The position numbers and the translations under genes are program-made. 64,000 nt of DNA from Pelobates cultripes. Its lineage: Eukaryota; Chordata; Amphibia; Anura; Pelobatidae. The notes under the pieces are model-generated. The model saw nothing but the letters and a program-made list of their open reading frames with translations, was not told the DNA's origin and made no database searches. Below, piece by piece: positions 27,401-42,400 of this stretch; within the stretch, counting starts at the first letter, position 1, and every line of letters begins with the position of its first letter. The stretch spans positions 98,770,710 through 98,834,709 of the forward strand of contig OW240917.1 in assembly GCA_933207985.1 (NCBI GenBank). The letters are read 5' to 3'.

Positions 27401-30400
27401 CAGAAACGCCTCTAGTGGCTGTTTGGTAGACAGAGATCACAAATTCTGCAGCTATTCACCGGTTATTAAAATACCACTAATGTGATAGAGCACAAGTATT
27501 TGGCTAGTCGATGTTAATGAAACTTGTAATCTATTAAACAATGAAAGAATTCATGTACATAATGATGAAGGTTCTTTATGCTGTGCTACAAGAGCATTAT
27601 GGGAAATGTAGTCCACAACATTTAGAGTTTCACAGGTTGCCTATCTATGATCTAGAGGGCTATGATAGAGGTGGGCTATAGGTAATATCATGTAAAACTA
27701 AAAAAAAAAAAAAAAAATGTGCAGAACTGAAAGACTAGCATTTTGCCTGCTTACTGGTCCTGTTATGAAACTTAAAAGTGCTTTTACAAATATGCAAAAC
27801 ATATAGTAAAATGCACTTGACTGATTCACAAAAAGTTCTTCCTATATAATAATTTAATAGTATTTAAATTACTTATCATAAGTTATATTTACCATGTATA
27901 GTGTTCTGCACAGCCCCAAACAGTATTGAATCCCCCTACAGTATTTGCCTTAGCCAGATAGAGGAAATTCAGAAGGTGATTAAACATCTGTGAATCTAAT
28001 TAAGTCAGATACATCGCCTAATTGAGTTAATGAATATATTATAAGTGGTACTGACATCATTTTGTTGTATGACTGTTACACAACACTATCTGTTGAAAGG
28101 ACCATAATATTCATAAAGATGATCATTACGGTTATTATATCACCAGTCCTTCATTGCCAGAGGATTTGTTGAGGCACTTCTTGGTACAATATGCCAGGAA
28201 AATAATATGGAGAAAGGCACCTGGCAACACGTAACTATCAGTCAATGGGGACTGCGGCTGGATCCACTACCTTCCTACATGACCTCACCTGCTCACTCAT
28301 TCTTTTGTTCCATTTCTCTTTTTGGCACTTAAGATAATTACTTCCTGATTTATAAAAATCAATTATCTTGGGAAAATCAAGTTATGTTATATTGAAATGT
28401 CTGGCCTAGATTTGTTTTTGCACCAGCAGTACTTTCTCGCAAAACACACTACATCCCCTGGTTAAAAACAAACTAATGTTCGAAGTCTAGACATAGAGAT
28501 AACCAAAGCCATTATCAATTACATATACAATATGCCATTTTGTAAATCGATTTTCCAGTATAGAAATTTTAACTTATTCTCCAACATGAACTTTATTTCC
28601 ACACACTGCATTGGCAGATACATTATTTACGACATAACTTGCCTCTCTATATTGTCTTGCAGACACCAAAGATGCGTGCTAATAACCCAAGAGGCACAAA
28701 GAAAAATACAGAAAGAAAACAGACTGCGCCAAATAAGAAATACTAGATAATTTTATACACACACACACACACACACATACATATACACATACATGCATAT
28801 ACACACACACACATACATATACACATACATGCATATACACACACACACACAATATTATATATAAAAATATTGAGATATAACAATAATAAAGAGTCCCAAC
28901 AGAAAAAGTATTTTTTGGAGATAAAAAGCTTTTAATGGTAGTGCTATTTTGAAGGTCAGTCTGTTATCACTTTGAACACTAAGGCGGATAACAGACTGAA
29001 CGGCAAAAAAGCACGACCTTTATTTATTGTTATATCTCAATATTTTTATACAGAATATTGTGTATATGTTTATATCTGTATAAATTTATCTAGTATTTCT
29101 TATTTGGCGCAGTCTGTATTTTTGTATTCCATTATGTCTGCTTGTGCGGACATGTTGTGCTGTAGACAAACCAAATCTTGTCAAAGGTTCTAAGCCACAA
29201 AGGTAAAATGCTCAAAGTTACTTGCCACTATTCTAAATAGTGCCTGCTCTGGGTAGTCCATAAAAATAAAAAAAAAATGTATAAACACAATGATATGAAT
29301 CTAAAAAATAGCAAACGTATTAACACCTTTAGGCAGGCATGCAAAGCAGCACTATGCAAGTTTAACAGGATGGATGTATGAGGTAGCAGTATTTATACAT
29401 GAAGTATTTTCAGTACAATGTTGATTGACATGGAAATATACATGTGCACGAATGAACAATATCACTTTCGTTCGTACCTTTGGCCTTGGATTGCCAGTAA
29501 CTTTACATGTGAATGTAGCAGGCATTCCCTCAAATATTTTATAATGCCGCAGTTTTGTCTCAAATTGAGGAGGTGTGCCATTTTCCAAAGATTCATCTCC
29601 ATGCTCCACTTCCTCATCAGATTCTTCAACGGGGGAGCGCTCCAGACGATATTCGATCTCACTGATAAGTCTCTGCTCAAAGCTCGACACCTTGTACTCC
29701 TATAAGGCAAAACAACATATACAAATTAAACAATCTTTAAATTTTGATTTAATTCATAAACAGTTTTACTATATACAATCCCTGAACACCCCCATTAAAA
29801 CGGTACTACTAGAAGACCCCATGATAGTAAAAAAAAATATAACATTTGCAAAATGTATTCTAAAGAAGGACCAAATTTGTCACCATTTTTTGACATGAGT
29901 GTAATGATGTACAGGAGCATTTGTTTATTGTACAATCAGTACCCTTTGTTAGCGTAAACAGGGGCGAACGACCTTGACTCTTAATGATGTAATAAACTAG
30001 GAATCGACTTGTCAGGTCAGTATTTTCTGGGGACATTCCTCGTCAGGGGACTTTCCTGCTTTTTCTTTCAGTTTCTGGTACTTGTTGCAATTCCCTTAAC
30101 ATTTACAGTTACCAGAAATCATGTTGCAATTCCAATCACGTCCTTGGTTTACATAGCTACCATAATAATAAGCTACACAGAACAGATAGGAGATAAGGAG
30201 ATTTTCTACAAATGTTTTTTGGGAAAACCTCCCTAGTTAGGTCAGTAGCACATGTATTAGTGATTCATAGACGACAGATCACCTGGAATCTTTTTTGGTG
30301 AATGTACAAAACACTTTTTGAATGGCTTTACGTCCTCAGAGGGTGCAGAGGTTCCGAGCTAGCATATGGTTGAGTACCTTGTCTAAGACAAGTTGTATCC

Positions 30401-33400
30401 ATGAATCGACCAAATAGAAACTGCTGTATTTCTGACCACCATTTTATTATAATATGTAAGGCAATGAATCGATAGCATATTGATTAGTGCTGGATAAACC
30501 ATAAGGTGACCTTTGGCAGCAATCTAGGCCCAGTGTTTAGAAAGGGGTGCTGGAACACAGAATTTGCTGAACTCCTTTCACCACATCTATGTAAAGAATG
30601 GATGGCTGCACCAAACCAGTAACCTGCCTCCGGCCCTGTGGCATTTCAATCCTTCTCTAAAACTTTGATGATTTAAACCAGTGGATACCATCTCAGTCAC
30701 AAAGTAACATCAGCGGCTGATAAATTATTACATCACTGAAACAAAGGATTAATCCCTTGATCCTTGAATGTGGGACACGATAAATAAAAATTGCATACCA
30801 GGCAAACAGCATTTATTGTGGCATTACTGTACCTTTAAGAGATGTGTCAGTAACCTTGTTTGGTTAACGTGGGCTCAGAGGCATTAAGAGAAAACAAACA
30901 TAACACTAACGTCATGCAGTTAATACAATGCACAACATGCGTGACCAGCACACATTGATGACTTGCTGGAAAAGTTAAACTTTTTTTTTTTTTTTTTTTC
31001 TTATACTGACTTTACAGTATACAGTGAGCAATCTTTCTTCTATCTGGTTAATGTGAAATCTCTGTTACATTATTAGGTTTAATTTTTATCCAAACATTTA
31101 CACAAAATGGGGTACAGCAGTGTTGGCTGTCCTTTGGCATGACAGGTGCTGAGAAATGTATTTTCCCCATGATTCTCAGCAAGCCGGAATGCTGGCAAGC
31201 ATCATGGGATGTGTGTCAGACAGCCGCTGCCATGTCAGAGTAGAGTGCAGTCAGAATAAAGATGAGTAAAATTGCAGAAAGGAAAGTATTCAGGTAAAGA
31301 GAAAGATAGGAAAAAAGTAACCTTTTGGGTATCAAGTGTGCTTTCTACAGAGGCATCGAGAGAGGCAACTTCCTGAAAAGGCAGAAAACAAGATGAAAAA
31401 GAAGGGGCAATTTTTTTAATTTTTTTTTTTTAATAGACTTACTATGTAACATGTATTGATTCATGGTTTGTAAGTAGTGTGGCCTATGTTAGACGGAATA
31501 TGTTCATACAGCACACCTTTATTTATATTACAGATGATAAATTACTGCACCAACGGTTGGTGGTGTGCAACACACAGTGTCAACCCTCACTTTATAAGAT
31601 TCTTCCTACATAATTTTTTACATTCAGATTTTTTTTCACTTGCAAAGCCTGTAGATTATTAACCTTTTTCAGTAGTTTATTTGATGCAATTAATTCTGAA
31701 GAGCTGAGCGTTATATTTAAGGGATACCATAGGCATCAAAACAACTTTAGGTTAATGAAGCAGGTTTGGTCTGCAGTCTCACTGCTCAATTCCCTGCCAT
31801 TTAGGAGTTAAATCACTTTTGTTTCTGTTTATGCAGACCGAGCCACACCTCAGATGGCTGACTGACAACCTGCATGAAAACAAAATGGTTTTATTTTCAA
31901 TTAGATGTAAGTGATTTAGAAGTTTTTGATCTCTTGAGGTATAAATTGAACTCTTATCACACAATAGGAGGCTATTGGCAGACAGGAGATATGTAAATCT
32001 AGATTAAACAGGCTGTGCAGTACAGAAGCCTAAAATATCTAGGTTACTTTTCAGGAAGTGTTTAGGAAGGCTGTGCAAGTCACATGCAAAGAGGTGTGAC
32101 TAGGGTTCATAAACAAAAGGATTTAACTCCTAGCTGGCAGAGAATTGAGCAGCGAGACTGCAGGGGCATGATCTATATGCAAAGGTGAAAACATACTGGC
32201 CATGTGCTTGTGTTTATCCGAATAAAGGTTAGTTGCATTCATTCTCATTCTAGCTTGTTTGAGAATGTTTGGCAATCAGTGGTTTCAGTCTATGCAAGCT
32301 TAGGATGTTAGGAGGTATTGCTCACCATCAGTGTGTCTCAGTCCATAAATGCAGGACCAAACTCAAAGATGGATCAAAATATTATCTTGAGCTTACCAGG
32401 ATTACTGAACTCCTTGCTAAGACAGATAATTGAAATACACTGCACAGAACTTGTCTCACGTCACTGTTTATTCCTATATCACCTTCAAACATTGTTTAAT
32501 TCAGCAGAATACATTGGCTGTCTATAAATTGAAAGAAACAATAATAATACCTAAAGTACTGTACATAGAACGATGACATAACTTGTATTCAGTTCAAGGC
32601 ACTGTACAAATCATTAAATTCTGCCTTGTGTACAAATGAAATGCCTCTCATGGCTGTTTAGCTCAAGCACTGGTGGAACAATTCATGCGAAAAAGGCTGC
32701 ACAAAAATACATAGGAAATGTGCACTTTAGACGCTCCACTGAGGAAGTGAGAGATCAATGATACAAAACTCTAGTGCACATTTCGTTTTACCGTACCCTT
32801 TATAAATAATCGGAATTTGTTTCATGATGCTCTGACAGATACATGATGATAGTTTAGGTACCTGGGGAAGGTCCATTTAATGTGTCATTTTTAGTGAGCA
32901 ACCAGACTTCCTGGCAACTGTAGCAATAGCACATTTTCAAAAGTTAGAAGAAAATGTTATATTCTATAATAATTAGTTATCCCTCTAGTTAGAGAATAGC
33001 ACCCACTGGCAGCACAGACTGCACTCTGCATGCTTGTATTGCAGCAACATGGCACTGGACAACGTCATTCAATGCATTCCAAAGTCATTTCCATGTGTTC
33101 ATAATGCTTTCCAGGCACCTCCGTCATCAGAAATTTCCTTTGTCCCATTAAATAGCACTGCAAACAAATGCCAGTAGCTTCTACATTTATTCAGCCGTTT
33201 CCAACATTTTCCAGTATTCCCCCCTTCCCCAAATACCAGGATTTAGAACTATCCTAAATAATCAGGGAGTTCAAATGTAACTCCCCGGACAGTGAAATCT
33301 TGTAATAACGATGAATATCATCACCACAAATGCCAGGTTCTGATTGGCTACAGCATTAAAACCTTAGCAGTTTTAGATTTTTCTTTATCACCAAAGGTCT

Positions 33401-36400
33401 CAGAGTTTAAAAATGATGATGCCATTCCAAAATGGCCACCCCTACTCTTAGAGATACAAGAACTTCCACTAGCAATTATAGTTAAACTCATGTTTTAAAG
33501 TTTTATACAGAATTATTTCAGTGACAGAGCTGCTTTAACTTAGGTTGCAAAAAGAACCTTTGGCTCAAGCTTACGGACAGATAAAACAGAAATTAGGACA
33601 CAAATCTATCGGCATTTTTAAATAACAAGTTTCACCTTGTTCCTAAAATGTTGTTTAAATAATTTATATTTTTGCTTCAATCTCTATGGCACGAAGTTAA
33701 CATTCCACTCACAATAGAATGAATTGCTGGCAGGCATTGGATTTTTTTATGCACACTGAAATAAATATATGTGGGTATTTTCTATGTCTTATAAACTGTG
33801 GAATGTACTGTAAAATATTTTTATGGATGACTACATACAAAAAGGGGCTTTTGTATTATAAGTAAGGAGAACACAAAAAGTGCTTCAGAACAATTGATTT
33901 TTCATTATTTACTTGCTTTAACATCCTGAGTGCTACAAGTGAAAACCAAGGTTAAATATCTTAACGTGGTATAGCATTTGAACAAAATAGAGAAAAAAAA
34001 ACTACTTTATATCACTCACCACAAATGACTGATCTATGACTGTGTTGCTGTTAGCCTGATGTAAAATTTGATATGCAACCAATATTTCTGAGAACGTATT
34101 GATTCACCTGCTTACTTCATGTGTGTTTAGCACTTGTTTTAAACACATTACAAATATTTTAAAATATGGGGCATTTATTGCGTGAACATATTGTAAGAAG
34201 CAACATTTTAAATAATGTGCAGCTGGCGATAAATGTAATGATGTCATTTTTTTCCAGGTGACAAATGCAATTTAAAGTACAGCTTTAGACTACGTGATCT
34301 TACATTAATATTAGGATCATCTTCTGGTTCTTGGAGGCTAAACACTGTAGCTGCATTATCAGCACCAAGCAAGCGCCGTGCCATTTTTTCCTCGTAGGTC
34401 AATTTCTAAATAAACAAGAAAACAACAAAAACAGAAAGACAAATTAGTGTTTATTTTTTACTGGGTATTCTCTCCTATTTCTAAGACACAAGAACAAGAT
34501 TACATTGATGGAGGCCTTTCCCAAATAGTATTCTTTTTGGTCCTCATTGAGTAAGACATTCCACTAAAGATGGAGTGCATTTTATATATCAGGTACAGTA
34601 TACAAAAAAAATAAAAAAATATTGTTTTGTAAAAACCGTAGCTATGCATTATGGTGCATTGAGTGTTTAATGATGTCCCATTATGTGGAAGATCCATTCA
34701 CCTATTTTGTTAAATAAAATTACCAAAATATTCTATAATCATAATATCAGAACATTCTGAATTATCTTCTAGATAAAGATGACACAAAGCAAACTCCTAA
34801 TTAAAAAATGAAAGCTCACATGACTACAATGCAGTGAATAGCAAACATTTGGTTTACAGTAAGGTCGGTAAAGATGTGGAATTTGCTAGAGGTAGGTTGT
34901 GTTGACAAACACAGAACATCATTTTTGCTCTTGGAAGTGTTTCCATAACAGTAGACATTACAGATTTCTCATACTATCCATGGAATCGCCTATATAGCTA
35001 TATTCACATCCAGCAAAGCTGGTTTTGTTTACTCAGCAATGTCCAGTTTTTCCATGGGGAATAGAGGATGTTTACATTCTCATGCTGGTGGACTGAAAGC
35101 AAGATATAATGTCAGAATGGCCACGGGTTTTCTTGGTCTTTAAAAAAAAAGAAATGGGCAGAACTAATAGAAGCAAAGTATATTCCACTCTACTTTTGTA
35201 TTTTATCAGTCCTATTTATTTAAGTTATTCGAAATATCAAATCTTTCAGTCTTGTCACAGAATTTACTTTTGGATGAGGACTCGTTTTGGGGGCTAACAA
35301 TAGCAAATAACCTGTTCCAGTTCACGGTTAATATTCAAGAAATAATCTTCTAGAGTGAACGGAAAAAAAGACTTCCTATGTAACAAAGCAAAAAAGGTAA
35401 ATTCAAGGGCTTAGCTTTGCATCATTAAACTATGTTTTTACTAAAGTGACTCTAGGAACATAGAGAATGCTAGACTAGAGCTCAGAAAGGCCTATTATAT
35501 GGGCTCTTAATGGAATACCGGCTGGCCATTGTTCAGAAGATCGTCTTTGAAACGCAGCTTTCTCTCCAAGTCTTGAATCACAGCATCTTTTGTCCCCTGT
35601 ATCTCTTCATCTGATGCTATGCGGGCAGTACGGCCTGATCGCTTTGGGAAACCTCTGTTGAAATAAACAGGCATATCATATTTAGTGGTAGTGTGAAGCA
35701 TATTCTGACAGTGACCGTATCAAGTCTTGCGAGGCAATATTAAGAAGCAATCAAATGAATAGAGAAACATGAATGTGGAGATACATTAACAAACATCTGT
35801 AGCTGTAGGAATAGTGTGGTCTCCTGATTTCAGGAATGCATTTTAATACCTTTAAATGAATAAGTGACGCTGAAAACCTGATTAATAGCATGCAACTTTT
35901 GAAGAGTTATGTTGATGTTAATAGTAAAGAGCTATTTTCACCAGTACAGAGGAATTTAATCTGCCATTTGGTATCCTTGCACACAGTCCCGATGATTACT
36001 TTGCTTAATGTCTTAACGTCAGCAATTTAAACCACTGGTCCTGCTAATGAAGTGCTGAAGGAACAATGATAATTAACCAAGCAAAAACAAGGGAATTCAC
36101 CCTGACTCTTTGATTTCCTTAAACAATCATCTCTCTCTACAGAATATAGCATTACTGCTGATAGCAGGGCAGAGGTATTCAATAACAGAAAATAAACACA
36201 CATAAGCTATATCCTGTTACGTCTTGTATTACAAGGACAGAATTTTAATGTAGCCAAACCTATGTTCAATAAAAACACGCATTCACAGCACCCACAAGCC
36301 TTTTTCCTCCACTCTCCATCCATTAAGTACCCTTATTCACATTACCTACACTTCTTTGGCCTTTAATCAAAACAACCATCCTTTATCTAAAAACATGTGT

Positions 36401-39400
36401 GCACCGTGGGAATTCTAGAATTAGGCAGATCTTGAACAGCAACAATCAATACATTTAAATGGTGGAAAGCTGAAAGCACGCTAGTGACTGACCCAGATCT
36501 CTCTAAGGAAGACCGGATACCAATATACATCAATATTGATCTGTTATATTCACAAAGATATATGCCAAATAAATAATTACAGTGATGTAGTGGGAAATTC
36601 ATTATAAACAAGCATGCACACTGAAAAGGAAAGCTCCCAGGTGACTTCATCCCCCACAACTGCTTAGTGTCAACGTTTTAAATGGTGTAATGCCTAGGTT
36701 AACCTTTAGGTGTTAAACCCAAAAATTGGTCCCTTATCACCTGAAAGCACTGCTTCTAGTCTCCTCCTTTTGCCACTGCACAGTCCAGAACGTTTAACCT
36801 TGGTGCCTGGTGATAAGCTGAGAGAGTCAGCTGATGGTCTCAGCTTTCTGGACGTATGGCAGCTGGAGATTTCAGGAAAGCAGTGCTGATTGGTGCTGGA
36901 TACCAAATTTGGGTTAAAACAATACAATATGGTTTAACTTCTATAGGTAAGACATCATTAACAACTACTTCGTTATAGGGTGGGAGTGTTTCTTCAATGT
37001 AGATTACCGCACACAATAATGACAAATAGACCAAGCAGGGAGGATGGATCACTATCCCATCATTCCAATACTTTGACACAACTTTTACCATTATTACTTC
37101 CTGCTAAAGGGCCCTAAACCTATACGTACACTCGGGAGTACCGGTAATTACAATTCTTTTCAAGTCATATGGGGTGCTGAAACCTCTAACTAATAAATAT
37201 TAATTACCCCCAAGGGTTAGCGCATTCGCAGAAGAAAAAATAAAGAGACACCTTCCTAATAGATTGCATGAGACACGTAATTGTATATCTTTTAATTCAA
37301 TTGAAGCATTAGAACTCATATCCATCCATCACAATCATAACATAATAAATACACATGCATTCAGTGCCTGAAACATTCATATGTACAATAAAAGTTTAAT
37401 GACACACCTGCCACATATTAGCATCATCACACACTGGGCTATTCACAACCTTCAGTTTGTGACATAACTGAAACCCAGAGTAGGTGTAGTTTTTTATCCT
37501 CGTCAGTAACCTAGCAATTTTTGTCTATCAATCTCGACATTTCAGGATTAAAAATATAATCATGGTTTGGGCTCAGTTTAAAAATTATAACATTTTTCCA
37601 GAGACATTATTAACAGATCTGTCCTCAGCCAATAAGCTACTCTGCACTCTGGAGAGCAAACGTAAAGTAAAAAAAAACATCCAGTGCTCCAGCTGCACTA
37701 TAGGCACCATAACCACTGCAGTAAGCTGTAATGGTTGTGGTGCTTGGAGTGTTGCTTTAATGGATTAAATGGGTGAATGTACGAATTTACTCTGCAATGT
37801 CATGTTAACTGCAGAATTCCATAATCTTTATTTTCATAATTAAACTAAGAATGTGCAAGTTTGATACTTCTGTTTTACATTTATCAGCCTGAAGTCCACA
37901 ATGAATGTGTAATTTCCTTTATTTTACATTCTGCATCCTTTTCCCATATGATGTGGGAGCAGTGTAGAGGAGAGGAAAAACATTTTCAATAAATCGTTCA
38001 ATATAATTATCATTTATCTTCAAGCCATATTACTGTGCCTTTAAATGAAAGGATTAGCATACTGCTAAAATGAGACTAAAGCTTCGACTCCATGAAGAAG
38101 ATTAAATATTTAATCAGATTGCAATTGAATTTCTTTGATTCCAGATACTGATAACAATGGTATAACAATTCTGGATTTAACAAACGGCATAACATCTTTC
38201 CCCTTAGGATTTTCTGAAGCATGCTAGACATGATTAAATTACTCTAGCTCTGCCATGAACAGTTTAAATTACTATAATCAAATCCAGATTACACATAATA
38301 TATATTCTGCAAAATTCCTAGACAGTTACATATAGATTAAAATGAATTCTCTCTTTTTTTATATGTATGTTTCCCCCCAGAAACTCGCAACAGCAATACA
38401 ACTGTGAGTATGTGTCATTAAAATTAAAATGTAAAGGTCCAAATTTAAACTTAAAGTAGTTTTTGATTATTCATTTAAAATAAATGATTTCCCATCAACA
38501 TATCAGAACTTTTGTCAGATAAAAGTATATAAAAGTATATAAATTTATGATGTAGCACTTTTGTTTACACGATTGGCTAAAAGTCTGTGGTATATTCTCA
38601 TATAACCACAAACGTTTAGCTAATCGTGTACACAGAAGTGCTACATCATAAATTTATATGGGAGTATAATAAGGAAGTTGATGTATATCTACAGGTTGAT
38701 ACAGATTTAACCATTTGTCAAAGGAGAACAAAATAAAGTCTCAACCCACACAGCATTCCATTTCATGCCAAAACCACGTATACACAACCATTCCATGCCA
38801 AGACCACGCATGCACAACCATTCCATGCCAGGACCACGCAAGTATAATAAGGAAGTTGCTGTGTATATCTACAGGTTGATACAGATTTAACCATTTGTCA
38901 AAGGAGAACATAAAGTCTCAACCCACACAGCATTCCATGCCAAGACCACGTATATACACCCATTTCATGCCAAGACCCCGCATGCACAACCATTCCACTT
39001 AAAGATCCCGCATGCACAACCATTCCACGCAAAGACCCCGCATACACAACCATTCCACGCAAAGACCCCGCATGCACAACCATTCCACGCAAAGACCCCG
39101 CATGCACAACCATTACACACAAAGAACCCGCATGCACAACCAATCCATGCAAAGACCACGCATGCACAACCATTCCATGCAAAGACCATGCATGCACAAC
39201 CATTCCATGCAAAGACCACACATGCACAACCATTCCACACAAAGACCCTGCATGCACAACCTATCCATGCAAAGACCACGCATGCACAACCATTCCACAC
39301 AAAGACCCTGCATGCACAACCAATCCATGCAAAGACCACGCATGCACAACCATTCCATGCAAAGACCACGCACGCACAACCATTCCATGCATGCACAACC

Positions 39401-42400
39401 ATTCCACGCCAAGACCATGTATACACAACCATTCCACGCCAAGACCATGCATACACAACCATTCCATGCCAAGACCATGCATACACAACCATTCCACGCC
39501 AAGACCATGCATACACAACCATTCCATGCAAAGACCACACATGCACAACCATTCCACACAAAGACCCTGCATGCACAACCATTCCACACAAAGACCCTGC
39601 ATGCACAACCAATCCACGCAAAGACCACGCATGCACAACCATTCCATGCAAAGACCACACATGCACAACCATTCCATGCAAAGACCACACACGCACAACC
39701 ATTCCATGCAAAGACCACGCACGCACAACCATTCCATGCATGCACAACCATTCCATGCATATACAACCATTTCACGCCAAGACCATGTATACACAACCAT
39801 TCCACGCCAAGACCATGCATACACAACCATTTCACGCCAAGACCATGTATACACAACCATTCCACGCCAAGACCATGCATACACAACCATTCCACACCAA
39901 GACCATGTATACACAACCATTCCACACCAAGACCATGCATATACAACCATTCCACGCCAAGACCATGCATACACAACCATTCCACGCCAAGACCATGTAT
40001 ACACCGGGTGTAAAATAAAATGGTCCATGTGACCTAAAATGATCATGTCCGGATTGTTTTTAGGACTGCTTCATGAATAAACCTTTGGAATTCTCATCAT
40101 ATAAATCTTTTTAGGATGACCCTACACCGATCTCAATAATATTTATTTTCATTTGATGACTAGCATTTACCTAAATGAGAACAGAAAGGTTGTAAGGATC
40201 ATACATATGTGCAGAGCTAAACTATCACAGTCAGTCCAGCAAAGATATCACCCACAGATATAAAGAACACACTACAAATTTTCCAAGACATGCGACTTAG
40301 CTCTATGACAGAATAAGTACGTCTAGACTGTGCCAGCCTGGTTATATTTTATGCCTCTTATATCATCTTTTCTAATCAAGTGAACAAACATACCATTGAA
40401 AGTATGAGATTAAAACAAGAACCTGTGCTTCTGTAATGTGATTATCATTGTCTGTTCATTGATTATCATGTCATGTGATTATCATTGTCTGTTCTTTGCC
40501 AGTGTATGCGTAGGTATTTCCTGCAGGGACATGCATCCTGTCAGAACCCCCTGCTCTCATCAACAGTAACTTCTGAAGATTTGGCAGGTCAGTGAAGCGT
40601 GGTCTGACAACCATTCCTATTGTAGTTTCAAGTCTGTATCAAATTGATACATTTCTGGGTTTCTGTACACAATTACATGTGAGCTGCACCAAATCCGTCT
40701 TTGATTTATACTATCAACACTTCAGAAGCTCGGTAAACATAAAATGGCATGCAGGCATACAGAAGTCTTGTTAGCCAACACCATTCCTTCAGGGTCACTC
40801 TCTTCTGTTGGCATTTTTAGATTTCTAAAACTCCATTACAAAAATGTGGCTTGCTAGGCTTTGTCCTTGCCACCACCAACTCCAGGTAGCCAAGTTACAA
40901 CTTGTTTAGTCTTACCTCAGATTGCCATATAGATTTAAGGTCCAAAAATCCAGAGTTAAGTGAATAACCTGGTCTGCTATTTGCACATTTTTCTTACTCT
41001 GCTTTCTACACTGTTTATCTCTATTTTGCAATTTATATTTAATATATATATATTTATTTCTCAGAATGTTATACGCACACACACTGTGATGCTCATCCTA
41101 TGTATGATTATATCAATAATTTATTGCTTATGCTTTTGCATGCCCTTGATTAAATAACAAATTATAGTAAAAAAAAAGTCACAAAATATCCAGGTAAGGA
41201 GACTTGGAAGAGTTAATTTTGTTTGATAATTATATATTTTACTGCCAAATTGGTAGCTTGGGAGAGGTTTCTGGATTGTTTCCTTATGGTTTGATAAGTC
41301 AGGTGCAAAGTCTTTGTGTAATAATGTCATCTAATATTTGTCTAAAAATAAAATTAAAGTATATTTCTAATAACCCATTACACATTGGAGGTAGGCACTC
41401 TACAATTAGAATAATGACTATAAACATTGCAATACTGAACATGGGTAATGATCAATATAAAATTCAATGTGGACATAGAGTTTGCTGCACCTTAAAGGGA
41501 CACTATAGTCACCCAGACCACTTCAGCTCAATGAAGTGGTCTGGGTGCAATGCCCCTCAGGTTTTAACCCTTCACATGTAAACATAGCAGTTTCAGAAAA
41601 AACTGCTATGTTTACATAGTAGGGTTAATCCAACCTCTAGAGGCTGTCTTCCTGACAGCCGCTAGAGGCGCTTCGACACTGGATGCGAAATTTGCATCCA
41701 GTGTGCAGAACGCCCATAGGAAAGCATTGAGAATGGTCTGTTAGAATGCGCACGCAGCTCTTGCGGCGCATGCGCATTCTGCTCCACTTGGGAGTGGACG
41801 TCGGCGGGTGAGGAGAAGGAGAGGTCACCAGGGCCGAGGGAGCCCGGCGCTGGATTAAGGTAAGCTGCTGAAGGGTCCCCCAAGGATTATATAATGTCAG
41901 GAAAACAAGTTTGTTTTCCTGACACTATAGTGATCCTTTAAGTTCTACACCTATTTCAATGTTCTCCATTTTTCTCTCCCTAACTTAAAAGAAAACCATC
42001 ACTGGATTTAAACAGTATTCAGAGTTTAAAACAAAAGTACTTACGGAGGCATTACACCTTTTGGGAGACCAAGCTCATTGAAAGAAACAGGTGACTGCTG
42101 GGATGGCAACATAGAGCTGAGGAAGGCAGCAGGACTGTGACAAGAACTAGGACCTCTTCCAGTTGGTGAAGGAGATGGACTGTATGTAGGTGATGGAGCA
42201 GATACAGGAAGTGGTGGAGGAGGCGGTGGTAGTGGAAATGAATCCTGAACACAATAATTTGCTGTTGGACTCATGACTGGTGGTGGAGGCGGTGGTGGTG
42301 ATGATGATGTTGGTGACCAATACTGTTCCCCATCATTGGGAAAGGATTGAGAGAAAGGTGGCACTGGAACCCTGCCAAATTGCTTTTGAGGTGTTGATGG

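Larger units (their letters stand above)
20399..29477 (-). other. PALLD intron within Ig3 (proximal), 9.1 kb
   Basis: It contains a T2-type MITE split by an L1-like insertion (22780-24595), a T2-like stretch (about 27098-27475) and a foldback with a CA microsatellite (28721-29116). Bases 20400-22779, 24600-27090 and 27480-28700 show AT-rich intron only, apart from a 159-codon plus-strand frame at 26533-27012 that does not look like a protein. Confidence 0.8.
35655..42044 (-). other. PALLD intron with foldback, minisatellite and T2-type MITE
   Basis: Bases 35655-37680 and 40020-41490 are plain AT-rich intron. In between and beyond lie a T2-like end (37690-37760), a foldback (38538-38658), duplicated blocks, the 30-bp minisatellite (38758-40004) and a T2-type MITE (41492-41941). 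A short tandem repeat of ATTATCATTGTCTGTTC occurs at about 40440-40495. No other gene is seen. Confidence 0.8.

Noticed and set aside
28757..28853. CRISPR-like array
   Set aside because: Simple CA/CATA repeat without spacers, in a vertebrate intron.
38898..40046. Six or more long frames on both strands with repeats such as MHNHSTQRP or GMVVHAWSL
   Set aside because: The 30-bp minisatellite unit is a multiple of three and stop-free in several frames. It lies in a PALLD intron with no splice support.
42052..42252. Leu/His-rich frame on the minus strand
   Set aside because: Shadow of the proline-rich PALLD exon in another frame.
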